In this document: in pieces, positions 36,499 to 44,598 of the stretch
Layout of the letters: every line of letters begins with the position of its first letter
How positions within the stretch are numbered: position 1 is the first letter of the stretch
Assembly: GCF_024198215.1 (NCBI RefSeq)
Contig: NZ_JAKCFA010000038.1
Span: forward strand, 1-64,000
Length of the DNA: 64,000 bases
Direction of reading: 5' to 3'
Source: Myxococcus qinghaiensis
GTDB lineage: Bacteria; Myxococcota; Myxococcia; Myxococcales; Myxococcaceae
Program-made: the position numbers and the translations under genes
Notes under the pieces: generated by a model
Databases searched by the model: none
Seen by the model: only the letters and a program-made list of their open reading frames with translations
What the model was told of the DNA's origin: nothing

Positions 36499-37563
36499 TC
36501 AGATGGCGTAGTCGCCCACGAACACAGAGGCGGTGAGCACATCGGCGCGCACCGCGTCCCCCTCCCCGACGCCGAGCGCGTCGAACTCCGAGCGAGGCAC
36601 CTGCACGGTGACCTCGTCTCCGGAGGGCATGCGCAGGAGCACCTTCACGAAGCCGCCCACGGGCTTGAAGCGCTGCACCCTGCCCGTGAAGGGCGTGACG
36701 CCCTCCGTGGAGCCAGAGCGGGCCAGCTTGATGTCGTGGGGCCGGACGTAGGCGTGCACCGCCTCTCCTTCCCGGGCGGCGGCGGGCACGGACAGCGCCA
36801 GCGAGCCCAGCGACGCCCTGCCCTCCAGGACGTGGCCGCGAAGGACGCTCGCCCCGCCGATGAACGACGCGACGAAGGGCGACGCGGGCCGGTCATAGAT
36901 GTCCTCCGGCGAGCCCGCCTGCGCCACACGTCCATCGCTCATCACCACCACGTGCTGCGAAATCTCCAGGGCCTCCTGCTGGTCATGCGTCACCAGCAGC
37001 GTCGTAAGTCCGGTGCGCGTATGGAGGGCATGGAGCCACTCGCGCAGCTCCTCGCGCACCCGTGTGTCGAGCGCGCCGAAGGGCTCATCCAGCAGCAACA
37101 CCCGGGGACGAATGGCCAGCGCGCGCGCGAAGGCCACCCGCTGGCGCTGTCCTCCGGAGAGCTGGCCCGGATGGCGCTCGCCGAGCGCCTCGAGCTGCAC
37201 CAGGCGCAGCATCTCGTCCACGCGCGCCTCCACCTCCGCGCGAGGAAGCTTCCGCACGTTGAGTCCGAAGGCGATGTTCTCGCGCACCGTCATGTGCCGG
37301 AACAGGGCATAGCTCTGGAAGACGACGCCCACGTTGCGCTGCTGCACGGGCAGCGACGTACAGTCCACCCCGTCGATGAGGACTCTGCCGACGTCCGGGA
37401 CTTCCAGCCCACAGATGAGGCGCAGGAGCGTGGACTTGCCCGCGCCGGACGGCCCCAGCAGGGACGTTATCGCGCCCGCGGGCGCGTGGAACGAGACGTC
37501 CGAGACGGCAGGACTGCCGCCCGGGGAGAACCGCCGGGTGAGCTGCTCGACGATGATGCTCAT
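36499..37563 (-). CDS. cysA: Sulfate/thiosulfate ABC transporter ATPase CysA
   Basis: Encodes 354 residues: Walker A GPSGAGKST (37-45), Q-loop VVFQSYALF, signature LSGGQRQRV, Walker B VLLLDEPFGALD, and a C-terminal TOBE-like domain from about 245. It powers sulfate import with CysT and CysW. The ATG overlaps the cysW stop (ATGA). It is last in the sulfate operon. Confidence 0.94.
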   Translation of the reverse strand: MSIIVEQLTRRFSPGGSPAVSDVSFHAPAGAITSLLGPSGAGKSTLLRLICGLEVPDVGRVLIDGVDCTSLPVQQRNVGVVFQSYALFRHMTVRENIAFGLNVRKLPRAEVEARVDEMLRLVQLEALGERHPGQLSGGQRQRVAFARALAIRPRVLLLDEPFGALDTRVREELREWLHALHTRTGLTTLLVTHDQQEALEISQHVVVMSDGRVAQAGSPEDIYDRPASPFVASFIGGASVLRGHVLEGRASLGSLALSVPAAAREGEAVHAYVRPHDIKLARSGSTEGVTPFTGRVQRFKPVGGFVKVLLRMPSGDEVTVQVPRSEFDALGVGEGDAVRADVLTASVFVGDYAI

Positions 37564-38411
37564 GACGCCTCACTCCTCAACTCCACGTACTTCTTCAGCA
37601 CCAGCGTCACGAGCGCGAGCAGCGTGAGCAGCGACGCCACGGCGAACGCTCCCGCGAAGTCGTATTCGTTGTAGAGAATCTCCGCGTGCAGCGGCAGCGT
37701 CGTGGTGACGCCGCGCACGTGCCCGGACACCACCGAGACGGCTCCGAACTCCCCCATCGCCCGCGCGTTGCAGAGGATGACGCCGTAGAGCACGCCCCAC
37801 TTCACCTTCGGCAGCGTGACGCGAAGGAAGGTGCGCCAGCCGCTCGCCCCCAGCGTCAGCGCCGCCTCCTCCTCGTCGCTGCCCTGCGCCTGCATCACCG
37901 GCAGCACCTCCCGCACGACGAAGGGCAAGGTGATGAACACCGTGGCCAGGACGATGCCAGGCACCGCGAAGATGACGTGCACGTCATGCTCGGACAGGAA
38001 CGGCCCCAGCCAGCCCTGCCGTCCGAAGAGCAGCACGAAGATGAGTCCGGCGATGACGGGTGACACGCTGAACGGCAGGTCGATGAGCGTCAGCAGCAAC
38101 GCGCGCCCCCGGAAGCGGAACCGCGCCAGGAGCCACGCCGCGGCCAGGCCGAAGACGAGGTTGAGCGGCACCGCGATGGCCGCCGCCGTCAACGTCAGGA
38201 CGATGGCGGAGCGCGCCTCCGGCTCGGTGATGGCAGCCAGGTACGCCTCCCAGCCCTTCTGGAACGCGAACGAGAAGACGGCGAGCAGCGGGACGAACAG
38301 GAAGACCGCCAGGAATCCCAACGCCAGCGTGATGAGCGTCCACCGGACCCAGGGAGAGCCCTCCAGCGTCCGCGTCCTGCGTCGAGGGAGATGTATCGTC
38401 GGAGCGAACAT
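37560..38411 (-). CDS. cysW: Sulfate ABC transporter permease CysW
   Basis: Encodes 283 residues with about six transmembrane helices and the EAA-loop EEEAALTLGASGWRTFLRVTLPKVKWG. The start GVTTTLPLHAEILYNEYDFAGAFAVASLL region is CysW-like. The ATG at 38411 lies 5 nt after the cysT stop with a GGAG Shine-Dalgarno; an upstream in-frame extension reads through cysT in another frame and was rejected. Confidence 0.93.
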   Translation of the reverse strand: MFAPTIHLPRRRTRTLEGSPWVRWTLITLALGFLAVFLFVPLLAVFSFAFQKGWEAYLAAITEPEARSAIVLTLTAAAIAVPLNLVFGLAAAWLLARFRFRGRALLLTLIDLPFSVSPVIAGLIFVLLFGRQGWLGPFLSEHDVHVIFAVPGIVLATVFITLPFVVREVLPVMQAQGSDEEEAALTLGASGWRTFLRVTLPKVKWGVLYGVILCNARAMGEFGAVSVVSGHVRGVTTTLPLHAEILYNEYDFAGAFAVASLLTLLALVTLVLKKYVELRSEAS

Positions 38412-38416
38412 GCCCG

Positions 38417-39259
38417 TCACGCTCCAGGCCGGGCGTCCAGCCGGCGATGGCTCCAGCGCTGGAGCAGGTTGACGACGAGCAGCAGGAGGAACGACGCCAG
38501 CAGCATGACGACGGCGATGGCCGTGGCCCCCGCGTAGTCGTACTGCTCCAGCTTGGTGACGATGAGCAGCGGAACAATCTCCGTGCGCAGCGGCATGTTG
38601 CCGGAGATGAACACGACGGAGCCGTACTCCCCCAGCGCCCGCGCGAAGGCCAGCGTGAAGCCACTGAGCAGCGCGGGGAAGATGGCCGGGAACAACACCC
38701 GCGCGAAGGTCTGCCACGGCGTCGCCCCCAGCGTGGCCGCCGCCTCCTCCACGTCCACGTCGATGTCCTCCAGCACGGGCTGCACCGTGCGCACCACGAA
38801 GGGCAGGCCGATGAAGGTCAGCGCCACGGCCACACCCACGGAGGTGTAGGCCACCTTGAAGCCCCACGCCTCCAGGTACTGGCCATACCAACCCTTCGCG
38901 GAGAACAGCGTGGTGAGCGTCAAGCCCGCCACCGCCGTGGGCAGCGCGAAGGGCAGGTCCACCAGCGACTCCACCAGCGAGCGGCCCGGGAAGCGGTAGC
39001 GCACGAGCACCCAGGCCACCAGGAGCCCGAAGACGACGTTCGCCAGCGCCGCCGACAGCGACGCGCCAAAGCTGAGCCGGTACGCGGCGAGCGCACGGGG
39101 CGCCGTCACCGTCTCCCAGAACTGGGGCCACGTCAGGGAGAATGTCTTGAGGAACAGGCTCGACAGCGGAATGAGGATGAGCAGCCCGACATAGGTCCAG
39201 GTGAAGCCCAGCGACAGCTTGAAGCCGGGCAGGACCTGGCGGCGAGTGAGCGAGGCCAT
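38417..39259 (-). CDS. cysT: Sulfate ABC transporter permease CysT (CysU)
   Basis: Encodes 280 residues with six transmembrane helices. It has the EAA-loop EEAAATLGATPWQTFARVLFPAIFPALLSG and the CysT-typical GEYGSVVFISGNMPLRTEIVPLLI. It starts 3 nt after the sulfate-binding protein gene and pairs with CysW in the membrane channel. Confidence 0.94.
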   Translation of the reverse strand: MASLTRRQVLPGFKLSLGFTWTYVGLLILIPLSSLFLKTFSLTWPQFWETVTAPRALAAYRLSFGASLSAALANVVFGLLVAWVLVRYRFPGRSLVESLVDLPFALPTAVAGLTLTTLFSAKGWYGQYLEAWGFKVAYTSVGVAVALTFIGLPFVVRTVQPVLEDIDVDVEEAAATLGATPWQTFARVLFPAIFPALLSGFTLAFARALGEYGSVVFISGNMPLRTEIVPLLIVTKLEQYDYAGATAIAVVMLLASFLLLLVVNLLQRWSHRRLDARPGA

Positions 39260-39262
39260 GGC

Positions 39263-40291
39263 TCAGCGCGCCTGGGGGACGTAGATGCGGTCGAACACGC
39301 CCCCATCATCGAAGTGGGCCGCCTGCGCCTTGCGCCAGCCACCAAAGACTTCGTCGATGGTGAAGAGCGTCACCTTGGGGAACCGGGCTCCCTGCTTCGA
39401 CGCCACCTCCTCCGAGCGGGGACGGTAGTGATGCTTCGCCGCCAGCCGCTGTCCCTCCTCCGAATAGAGGAACTGGAGGTACGCCTCCGCTACCGCGCGG
39501 GTGCCGCGCTTGTCCACGTTGCGGTCCACCACCGCCACGGGAGGCTCGGCGAGGATGCTCGTCGACGGGACGATGATTTCGAAGCGCTCCTTGCCCACCT
39601 CGTCCGTCAGCAGGAAGGCCTCGTTCTCCCAGGCGATGAGCACATCGCCCAGCCCACGCTCCGCGAAGGTCGTGGTGGCGCCCCGGGCTCCCGAGTCGAG
39701 CACGGGCACGTTGCGGAACAGGGCTGCCACGAAGGCCCGCGCGGACTCCTCGGTGCCGCCGGGCTTGCGCAGGGCATGGCCCCACGCGGCCAGGTAGTTC
39801 CAGCGCGCGCCACCGGACGTCTTCGGATTGGGGGTGATGACGGCGACGCCCTCGCGGACCAGGTCGTCCCAGTCCTTGATGCCCTTGGGGTTTCCCTTGC
39901 GCACCACGAAGACGATGGTGGACGTGTACGGCGCGCTGTTGTTCGCCAGCCGCGTCTGCCAGCCCTCCGGGATGAGCGACGCCTTGTCGTGGAGCATGTC
40001 CACGTCGTAGGCCAGCGCCAGCGTGACGACGTCCGCGTCCAGCCCATCGATGACGGCCCGCGCCTGCTTGCCGGAGCCGCCATGGGATTGCTTGATGGAG
40101 ACCTTCTGTCCGTGAGCCGTCTCCCAGTGCTTCGCGAAGGCGGCGTTGACGTCCGCGTACAGCTCCCGCGTGGGGTCATACGAGACGTTGAGCAGCGTGA
40201 CGGTGCTCGGGGCCGCGGACTCGCTCCCGGCCTTCGAACATCCACCCAGGGCCAGCAGGACAAGCAGGGACAGCCGGAGAGGGATACGCAT
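39263..40291 (-). CDS. sbp: Sulfate-binding lipoprotein (Sbp/CysP family)
   Basis: Encodes 342 residues. A lipoprotein signal ends at LGGC. Family motifs include [45 protein letters not shown], and [17 protein letters not shown]. It captures sulfate or thiosulfate and feeds CysT/CysW. Use of a lipid anchor is less common than a free periplasmic Sbp. ATG 40291 is preferred; GTG 40306 is an in-frame alternative. Confidence 0.94.
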   Translation of the reverse strand: MRIPLRLSLLVLLALGGCSKAGSESAAPSTVTLLNVSYDPTRELYADVNAAFAKHWETAHGQKVSIKQSHGGSGKQARAVIDGLDADVVTLALAYDVDMLHDKASLIPEGWQTRLANNSAPYTSTIVFVVRKGNPKGIKDWDDLVREGVAVITPNPKTSGGARWNYLAAWGHALRKPGGTEESARAFVAALFRNVPVLDSGARGATTTFAERGLGDVLIAWENEAFLLTDEVGKERFEIIVPSTSILAEPPVAVVDRNVDKRGTRAVAEAYLQFLYSEEGQRLAAKHHYRPRSEEVASKQGARFPKVTLFTIDEVFGGWRKAQAAHFDDGGVFDRIYVPQAR

Positions 40292-40302
40292 GACGGGGCC
40301 TT

Positions 40303-41613
40303 TCACCAGCTCACCTGGAAGCGGGACATGACGACGTCCTCGGGGATGCGGTCACCTTCGACGGCGCCTCCGTCGAAGCTCGTGTGGTCGAAGGACGTGG
40401 CCACGCGGACGTTGCCGTTGAGGTACCAGTTGGCGACCGCGCCCCACCCTCGCGCGTTGCGCGCCGAGCGCGTGGGGTCCGCGTAGATGGGGAAGGCGTC
40501 CGGGTCCACGTGAAGCGCGGAGTAGCGCGCCCCCAGCTCCACCGCGCCCCAGCCGCCCGTCTCCGCGCCCAGCGGGTCCGTGGGCTTGACGCCGTCATAG
40601 GCCGCCTTGCCTCCGAAGAGGACGTACGACGCGCTGGCCTGCCATGACTCGAAGCGCAGGCGCGCGTGCTGCGTTCCCAGATTCACCTCCTGCGTGGACG
40701 ACACGTACTCGGCCATCGCACCGACGGGGCCCACGTAGAGGTACCCCTGCGGCGACAGCCGCACGTGCTCGCCATGCGCAATCACCGTCTCCCCTGCTCC
40801 CGTGCCCGTCCGGAAGATGAAGAACGTCTGCTGCCCCATGGTGCGCAGCGGAGCCTCGCCCGTGGTGGACGCCGAGCCGAACTGCTGCCCGCGCGACGCG
40901 GCGATGCCCAGCCCCAGGCCGGAGAGCTGCTTGAGCTTCGTGGCCCGGAATGGATGCGTGAACAGGCGCGCGGCCACGTCGAAGCTGTCGTCCAGGTTGG
41001 TGTCCGCGCTGGCACCGTCCGCCGTGCCGTTGAAGGCGCCCAGCGCGTAGTTCAGCGTGCCGTCATACAAGTCTCCATGAACCATCACCCCCACGTCCCG
41101 GTTGGGCACCAGGTCCGTGGGCAACGCGCGCTCGACGAAGAGCGTGTTGATGCCGGACTGGTTGCGCTCCAGCCCCACCGGAGGACGGAACTTGCCCACC
41201 CGCACGCGCACGGCCTTGCTGGGGCGGTACTCCAGATACGCATCCCAGAGCGGCGGCGCGTTGGCCGCGAAGTCCGTCAGCAGCCGGAAGTCGAACAGGT
41301 TGAAGAGCGTCCCCTCCAACAATGGACGCGCGCGCCGGATGAGCAGCGTGGTGGAGCCCGGCCGGTCCGCCTTGCTCTCGAAGAAGCGGCCATCCAACTG
41401 GATGTAGCCGCGCAGCTTCAGCAGGACCGCCTTGTCGGCGGATGAGACGGAGATGCCCTCGGGGGTGGCCTTGACGGCGACGCCCCCCGGAGACGGTGAC
41501 GGCGCGGTGGGCGCCGCTTCGGGGGCCTGCGTCTGCGCCACCGCGTGAGGCGCGAGCAGCCAGGCCAGGCCGGCGACGAGGATGGAGAGTCGGTGAGGTG
41601 TGGGACCTGCCAT
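40303..41613 (-). CDS. OprO/OprP-type outer-membrane porin, probably for sulfate
   Basis: Encodes 436 residues: signal peptide (cut near AVAQ), a short Pro/Ala linker, then a 16-strand-like barrel with the OprP-family starts [42 protein letters not shown] and an aromatic C-terminus FQVSW. OprP/O relatives pass phosphate or polyphosphate. Here the gene heads a sulfate transporter operon, with the next gene overlapping or within 12 nt, so sulfate or another oxyanion is the likely substrate. GAGGT precedes the ATG. The upstream leader peptide and terminator (41675-41802) should control the whole operon. Confidence 0.85.
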   Translation of the reverse strand: MAGPTPHRLSILVAGLAWLLAPHAVAQTQAPEAAPTAPSPSPGGVAVKATPEGISVSSADKAVLLKLRGYIQLDGRFFESKADRPGSTTLLIRRARPLLEGTLFNLFDFRLLTDFAANAPPLWDAYLEYRPSKAVRVRVGKFRPPVGLERNQSGINTLFVERALPTDLVPNRDVGVMVHGDLYDGTLNYALGAFNGTADGASADTNLDDSFDVAARLFTHPFRATKLKQLSGLGLGIAASRGQQFGSASTTGEAPLRTMGQQTFFIFRTGTGAGETVIAHGEHVRLSPQGYLYVGPVGAMAEYVSSTQEVNLGTQHARLRFESWQASASYVLFGGKAAYDGVKPTDPLGAETGGWGAVELGARYSALHVDPDAFPIYADPTRSARNARGWGAVANWYLNGNVRVATSFDHTSFDGGAVEGDRIPEDVVMSRFQVSW

Positions 41614-41674
41614 GCGTGACCTCGACTGCGAGAGGAACGCGATGGACGGTGGGCTCGGGAGCCAGAAAGTCGAA

Positions 41675-41701
41675 AGCCCACCTCCTCGCGGATGGTGGGC
41701 T
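41675..41701 (-). terminator. Attenuator hairpin upstream of the sulfate operon
   Basis: On the minus strand AGCCCACC pairs with GGTGGGCT, with an inner TCC/GGA stem closed by a GCGA tetraloop and one bulged A, followed by TTTCGACTTTC. The 5' arm GCCCACC (41694-41700) can instead pair perfectly with GGTGGGC at 41749-41755, just after the Cys codons of the leader ORF. A second AGCCCACC copy (41648-41655) lies before the porin Shine-Dalgarno. Confidence 0.65.
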
Positions 41702-41727
41702 CTTCGAACCAGCTCAACCCAGGCGCA

Positions 41728-41802
41728 TCAGGTCAAGGGTCGACAGGCGCCCACCGCAGGTGCGTGACAGCAGCAACAAGCGTGGGTGAGCAGCCGGGCC
41801 AT
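41728..41802 (-). CDS. Poly-cysteine leader peptide of the sulfate operon
   Basis: A 24-residue ORF: MARLLTHACCCCHAPAVGAC then RPLT and TGA. Four consecutive Cys codons (41767-41778) and a fifth at 41743-41745 are far beyond chance. It lies 114 nt upstream of the porin gene, just upstream of the competing stems at 41749-41755 and 41675-41701. A promoter match (TTGACA, 17 nt, CATCGT) puts the transcription start about 5 nt before the ATG, so translation would be nearly leaderless; no Shine-Dalgarno is seen and TGA precedes the ATG in frame. Low charged Cys-tRNA would stall ribosomes on the Cys run, free 41749-41755, and prevent termination. This parallels poly-Cys leaders known in mycobacteria. 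Confidence 0.7.
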   Translation of the reverse strand: MARLLTHACCCCHAPAVGACRPLT

Positions 41803-41813
41803 GAAGTGTCACC

Positions 41814-41842
41814 ACGATGCCCGGCACCCCCGGGCTTGTCAA
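41814..41842 (-). promoter_or_regulatory. Predicted promoter of the leader and sulfate operon
   Basis: A perfect -35 TTGACA (41842-41837, minus) is followed by exactly 17 nt and CATCGT (41819-41814), which matches three of six -10 positions. The predicted start is near 41807, 5 nt before the leader ATG. Confidence 0.5.
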
Positions 41843-41968
41843 CGCACCCCCTGCGTGACGCCTCCGCGGACTCCCTCCTGTTCCAACCATGTCAGCCACG
41901 TCCTCCGTCCACGGAATGCCGCGCGCGAAGGCCCCAGGTGCAATGAGTATCGCACCCAGCAATTCAAG

Positions 41969-41997
41969 CATAATCAGAACTCCTCGCCCAGGAGTTC
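41969..41997 (+). promoter_or_regulatory. -10-like box and Shine-Dalgarno-sequestering hairpin
   Basis: CATAAT at 41969-41974 resembles a -10 box without a good -35. Directly after it, GAACTCCT (41977-41984) and AGGAGTTC (41990-41997) form a perfect 8-bp stem with a CGCCC loop. The 3' arm contains the AGGAG ribosome-binding site of the gene starting at 42001. The rest of 41803-42000 shows nothing further. Confidence 0.5.
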
Positions 41998-42000
41998 CGC

Positions 42001-44592
42001 ATGTCCATTCGACGCAATTCGATGTGGGTTCCACGACTCGCGCCGCTGCTCGCCGCGCTGCTGGCTGCCCCGGAGGCATTGGCCGCGGAGCGCCCCTCCC
42101 TGGTGAACACGCGCATCTCCACGCCCTTCGGTGCGAACGGGCATTCGTCCACCATCGACGGGCGCATCTTCGTGGGCAACATCCGGGAGGACCACGCCAC
42201 GACGACGACGACGTGGCTGGCGCGCGTGTTCCGGCCGGAGGCGGTGACGTACGACGCTCAAGGCAAGCCGAGCTTCTCCACGGCCTTCTCTCCTGGACGC
42301 AGCACCCAGGTGACGAACGGAGAGAACGCGCTGGCGTTCTGCTTCACCAACCCGGCCCAGCCCTATGTCCTGTCGGGCGGGCTCGCGGTGTACCAGCCCT
42401 TCCTCTTCGACTCGCAGATGTTCAACGGGCCCAACCGCTTCCGCCGCCGTCCGGTGGACATCCGGGTGTCGCAGCCCTTCACGCCGCAGGCGGACATCTC
42501 CTCGTTCACCACCGGCAACCTGGAGTATCTGACCACTGTCACCGGCGCGAGCATCCGAGGCATCGAGCCGACGATGACCTCCGACGGCCGGCTGCTCATC
42601 TATCAGGGCGGCCCTGCCAACGACGGCGGCATCGACCACCTGATGTACTCGTACAACGCCACGCCCTGCGCGGCCACGGGATGGAGCAATCCGCGCCCCC
42701 TCTCCATGATGTACAGCGACACCACCGCGGGCGTGAAGCGCTACCCGCTCGCGTGGCAGAAGCTGAAGGCCTCCACCGGCGAGCTCTTCGGTGAGACGAC
42801 GTCCGGGCCGCTCATCCGGGCCGCCTACGCCTGGGTGGACCACGAGGGGCGCAACGTCACGTACACCGGCGTCGTCTACACGGACGGCGCGCGCCGCGAG
42901 GCCGTCAGTCTCATCGGCGCGGAGACGGGCTGGACGGCGTACCACATCGATGGCGCCATCAACACGGACCGCAGCGACATCGCTCACCTCTTCTATTCCG
43001 GCCCCATGTGGAACCTGGAGCAGGAGCGCGCACCGGAGCAGAACTTCCCGCCGGGCTCCAGCAACGAGAACCACTACCTGCCCGTCACCAAGACGCATGA
43101 CGTGCTCGCGCTCTTCGGCAGCAACACGGGGGACTACAACGAGGTGGACATCGGCGAGCTGGTGGACCCCTTCCACGTGCTCTCCCTGCCGATGAACGAG
43201 CTGGTGACGCGCGCGGGCGCGTATGACCTGACGCGCACCCCGGACCTGTCCGGGAACTTCTACACGGGCACGCTGGTGGGCACCGCCTCCATCTCCGCCG
43301 GCAACGCGGTGACGCAGCCGACGTCCGGCTCGCTGTGGGAGCCGCACGGCAAGGGCAAGGCGCTCGTCGTCCCTGGCGGCGGGGCGCTCACGGTGAACCT
43401 GACGGACGCCGCTGGAACCAAGCCCGGCGTGGGCGGCTTCGCGCGGGGCTTCACCGTCCAGCTCGCGGTCCGCCCGGACACGGGCATCCACACCGGCTGC
43501 ACCACGGGGAACCCCTACCGGTACCTGCTCCAGAAGGGCAACGCGCTGGACCTCATCTACGAGTCCGACAACACGGTGCAGATGTCCTTCGTCATCAACG
43601 GCACGCGCGTGCGCCTGGGCCGGAGTCCCGCGCTGCCCCTGGGCGCGTGGACCCACCTGGCCTACACCTGGGACGGCGTCACCGGCGCCTTCGGTGAGTA
43701 CGTCAACGGCGTGCCTACCGGGCGCGCGCTGCCCGTCGCCACGGGCACCTTCCGCCTGGCCACCGGCGCGCTCTCCATTGGCGCGGGCAACACGCTGAAC
43801 ACGCAGGCGTGCCCCACCAATGGGGAGGGCTCCTTCCGGGGCGCCATCGACGAGGTGCGCTTCTTCTCGCATGCGCGCTCCGCCCGCTCCATCTGCATGT
43901 CCTCGCACGGCGCGGACTGCCGCGACGAGGCCATCCAGGAGACGCCCTCCGCGGGCCAGTTCGGGATGAGCCAGCAGCAGCCGACCTGCAACACCTACGC
44001 GGCCCTGGGCACGCTGGCGTGCGCGTCCGCCATGCACCGCGTCTGCGCGCAGCGCGGCGCCCACGACGCGCTGGCCTCCACCACCAACACCTACGAGACG
44101 ATTCAGCAGCTCATCGGAAACCGTCCGCCCATCTCCCTGCTGGGCGCGCTGGCCGGCGCCACGACGACGGACGTGACGGTGGCGTGCGCCCCCATCCAGC
44201 ATGAGAGCCTGGGCGTCACCTTCGAGGAGCTGGCGCGCAAGCACGCCGGCTGTGTGGACGAGCGCGTCGCGCAGAGCTTCGACTGCTCCGCCGCCGTGCA
44301 CCGCTGGTGCAACAGCCTGGGGTGGAGCACGGGACAGATTTTCGAGGTGACGTCGCGCCCCTGGGTGGGTTGCTTCAACTCCGGGCTCGTCCAGGACGTG
44401 GCCAAGGACCTGCTCGGCCCCGCGTCGAGCGCTGGCAACTTCAGCTCCACCGACTCCAAGCTGGAGGTCAGCCGGTGGTGCCAGACGCAAGGGTATGGCG
44501 CGGGCGTGGTGCAGGAGCTGGGCGCGGGCATCTACGCGAACGTGCACTGCTTCCAGCCCGCCGTGACGGTGCCCTGGAAGCTCAATCCGTGA
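42001..44592 (+). CDS. Secreted LamG/concanavalin-domain protein
   Basis: Encodes 863 residues with a signal peptide (cut near ALAAER). Residues about 40-400 are a beta-rich region with WG/DG and YxG motifs of unknown family. Residues about 430-640 form a LamG-like jelly-roll (ALVVPGGGALTV, FTVQLAVRP, GAWTHLAYTWDGVTG, YVNG, IDEVRFFSHARSA). The C-terminal 220 residues carry regularly spaced Cys, forming two or three disulfide-rich modules (CASAMHRVC, CSAAVHRWC, VSRWCQTQGYG). Likely an exported adhesin or glycan-binding factor; no catalytic motif is recognised. The ATG has AGGAG, held within a hairpin. Confidence 0.8.
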   Translation: MSIRRNSMWVPRLAPLLAALLAAPEALAAERPSLVNTRISTPFGANGHSSTIDGRIFVGNIREDHATTTTTWLARVFRPEAVTYDAQGKPSFSTAFSPGRSTQVTNGENALAFCFTNPAQPYVLSGGLAVYQPFLFDSQMFNGPNRFRRRPVDIRVSQPFTPQADISSFTTGNLEYLTTVTGASIRGIEPTMTSDGRLLIYQGGPANDGGIDHLMYSYNATPCAATGWSNPRPLSMMYSDTTAGVKRYPLAWQKLKASTGELFGETTSGPLIRAAYAWVDHEGRNVTYTGVVYTDGARREAVSLIGAETGWTAYHIDGAINTDRSDIAHLFYSGPMWNLEQERAPEQNFPPGSSNENHYLPVTKTHDVLALFGSNTGDYNEVDIGELVDPFHVLSLPMNELVTRAGAYDLTRTPDLSGNFYTGTLVGTASISAGNAVTQPTSGSLWEPHGKGKALVVPGGGALTVNLTDAAGTKPGVGGFARGFTVQLAVRPDTGIHTGCTTGNPYRYLLQKGNALDLIYESDNTVQMSFVINGTRVRLGRSPALPLGAWTHLAYTWDGVTGAFGEYVNGVPTGRALPVATGTFRLATGALSIGAGNTLNTQACPTNGEGSFRGAIDEVRFFSHARSARSICMSSHGADCRDEAIQETPSAGQFGMSQQQPTCNTYAALGTLACASAMHRVCAQRGAHDALASTTNTYETIQQLIGNRPPISLLGALAGATTTDVTVACAPIQHESLGVTFEELARKHAGCVDERVAQSFDCSAAVHRWCNSLGWSTGQIFEVTSRPWVGCFNSGLVQDVAKDLLGPASSAGNFSSTDSKLEVSRWCQTQGYGAGVVQELGAGIYANVHCFQPAVTVPWKLNP

Positions 44593-44598
44593 CGTGAC

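Noticed and set aside
41614-41802. SAM riboswitch upstream of the sulfate operon
   Set aside because: I see no SAM riboswitch core; the poly-Cys ORF with competing stems explains the region better.
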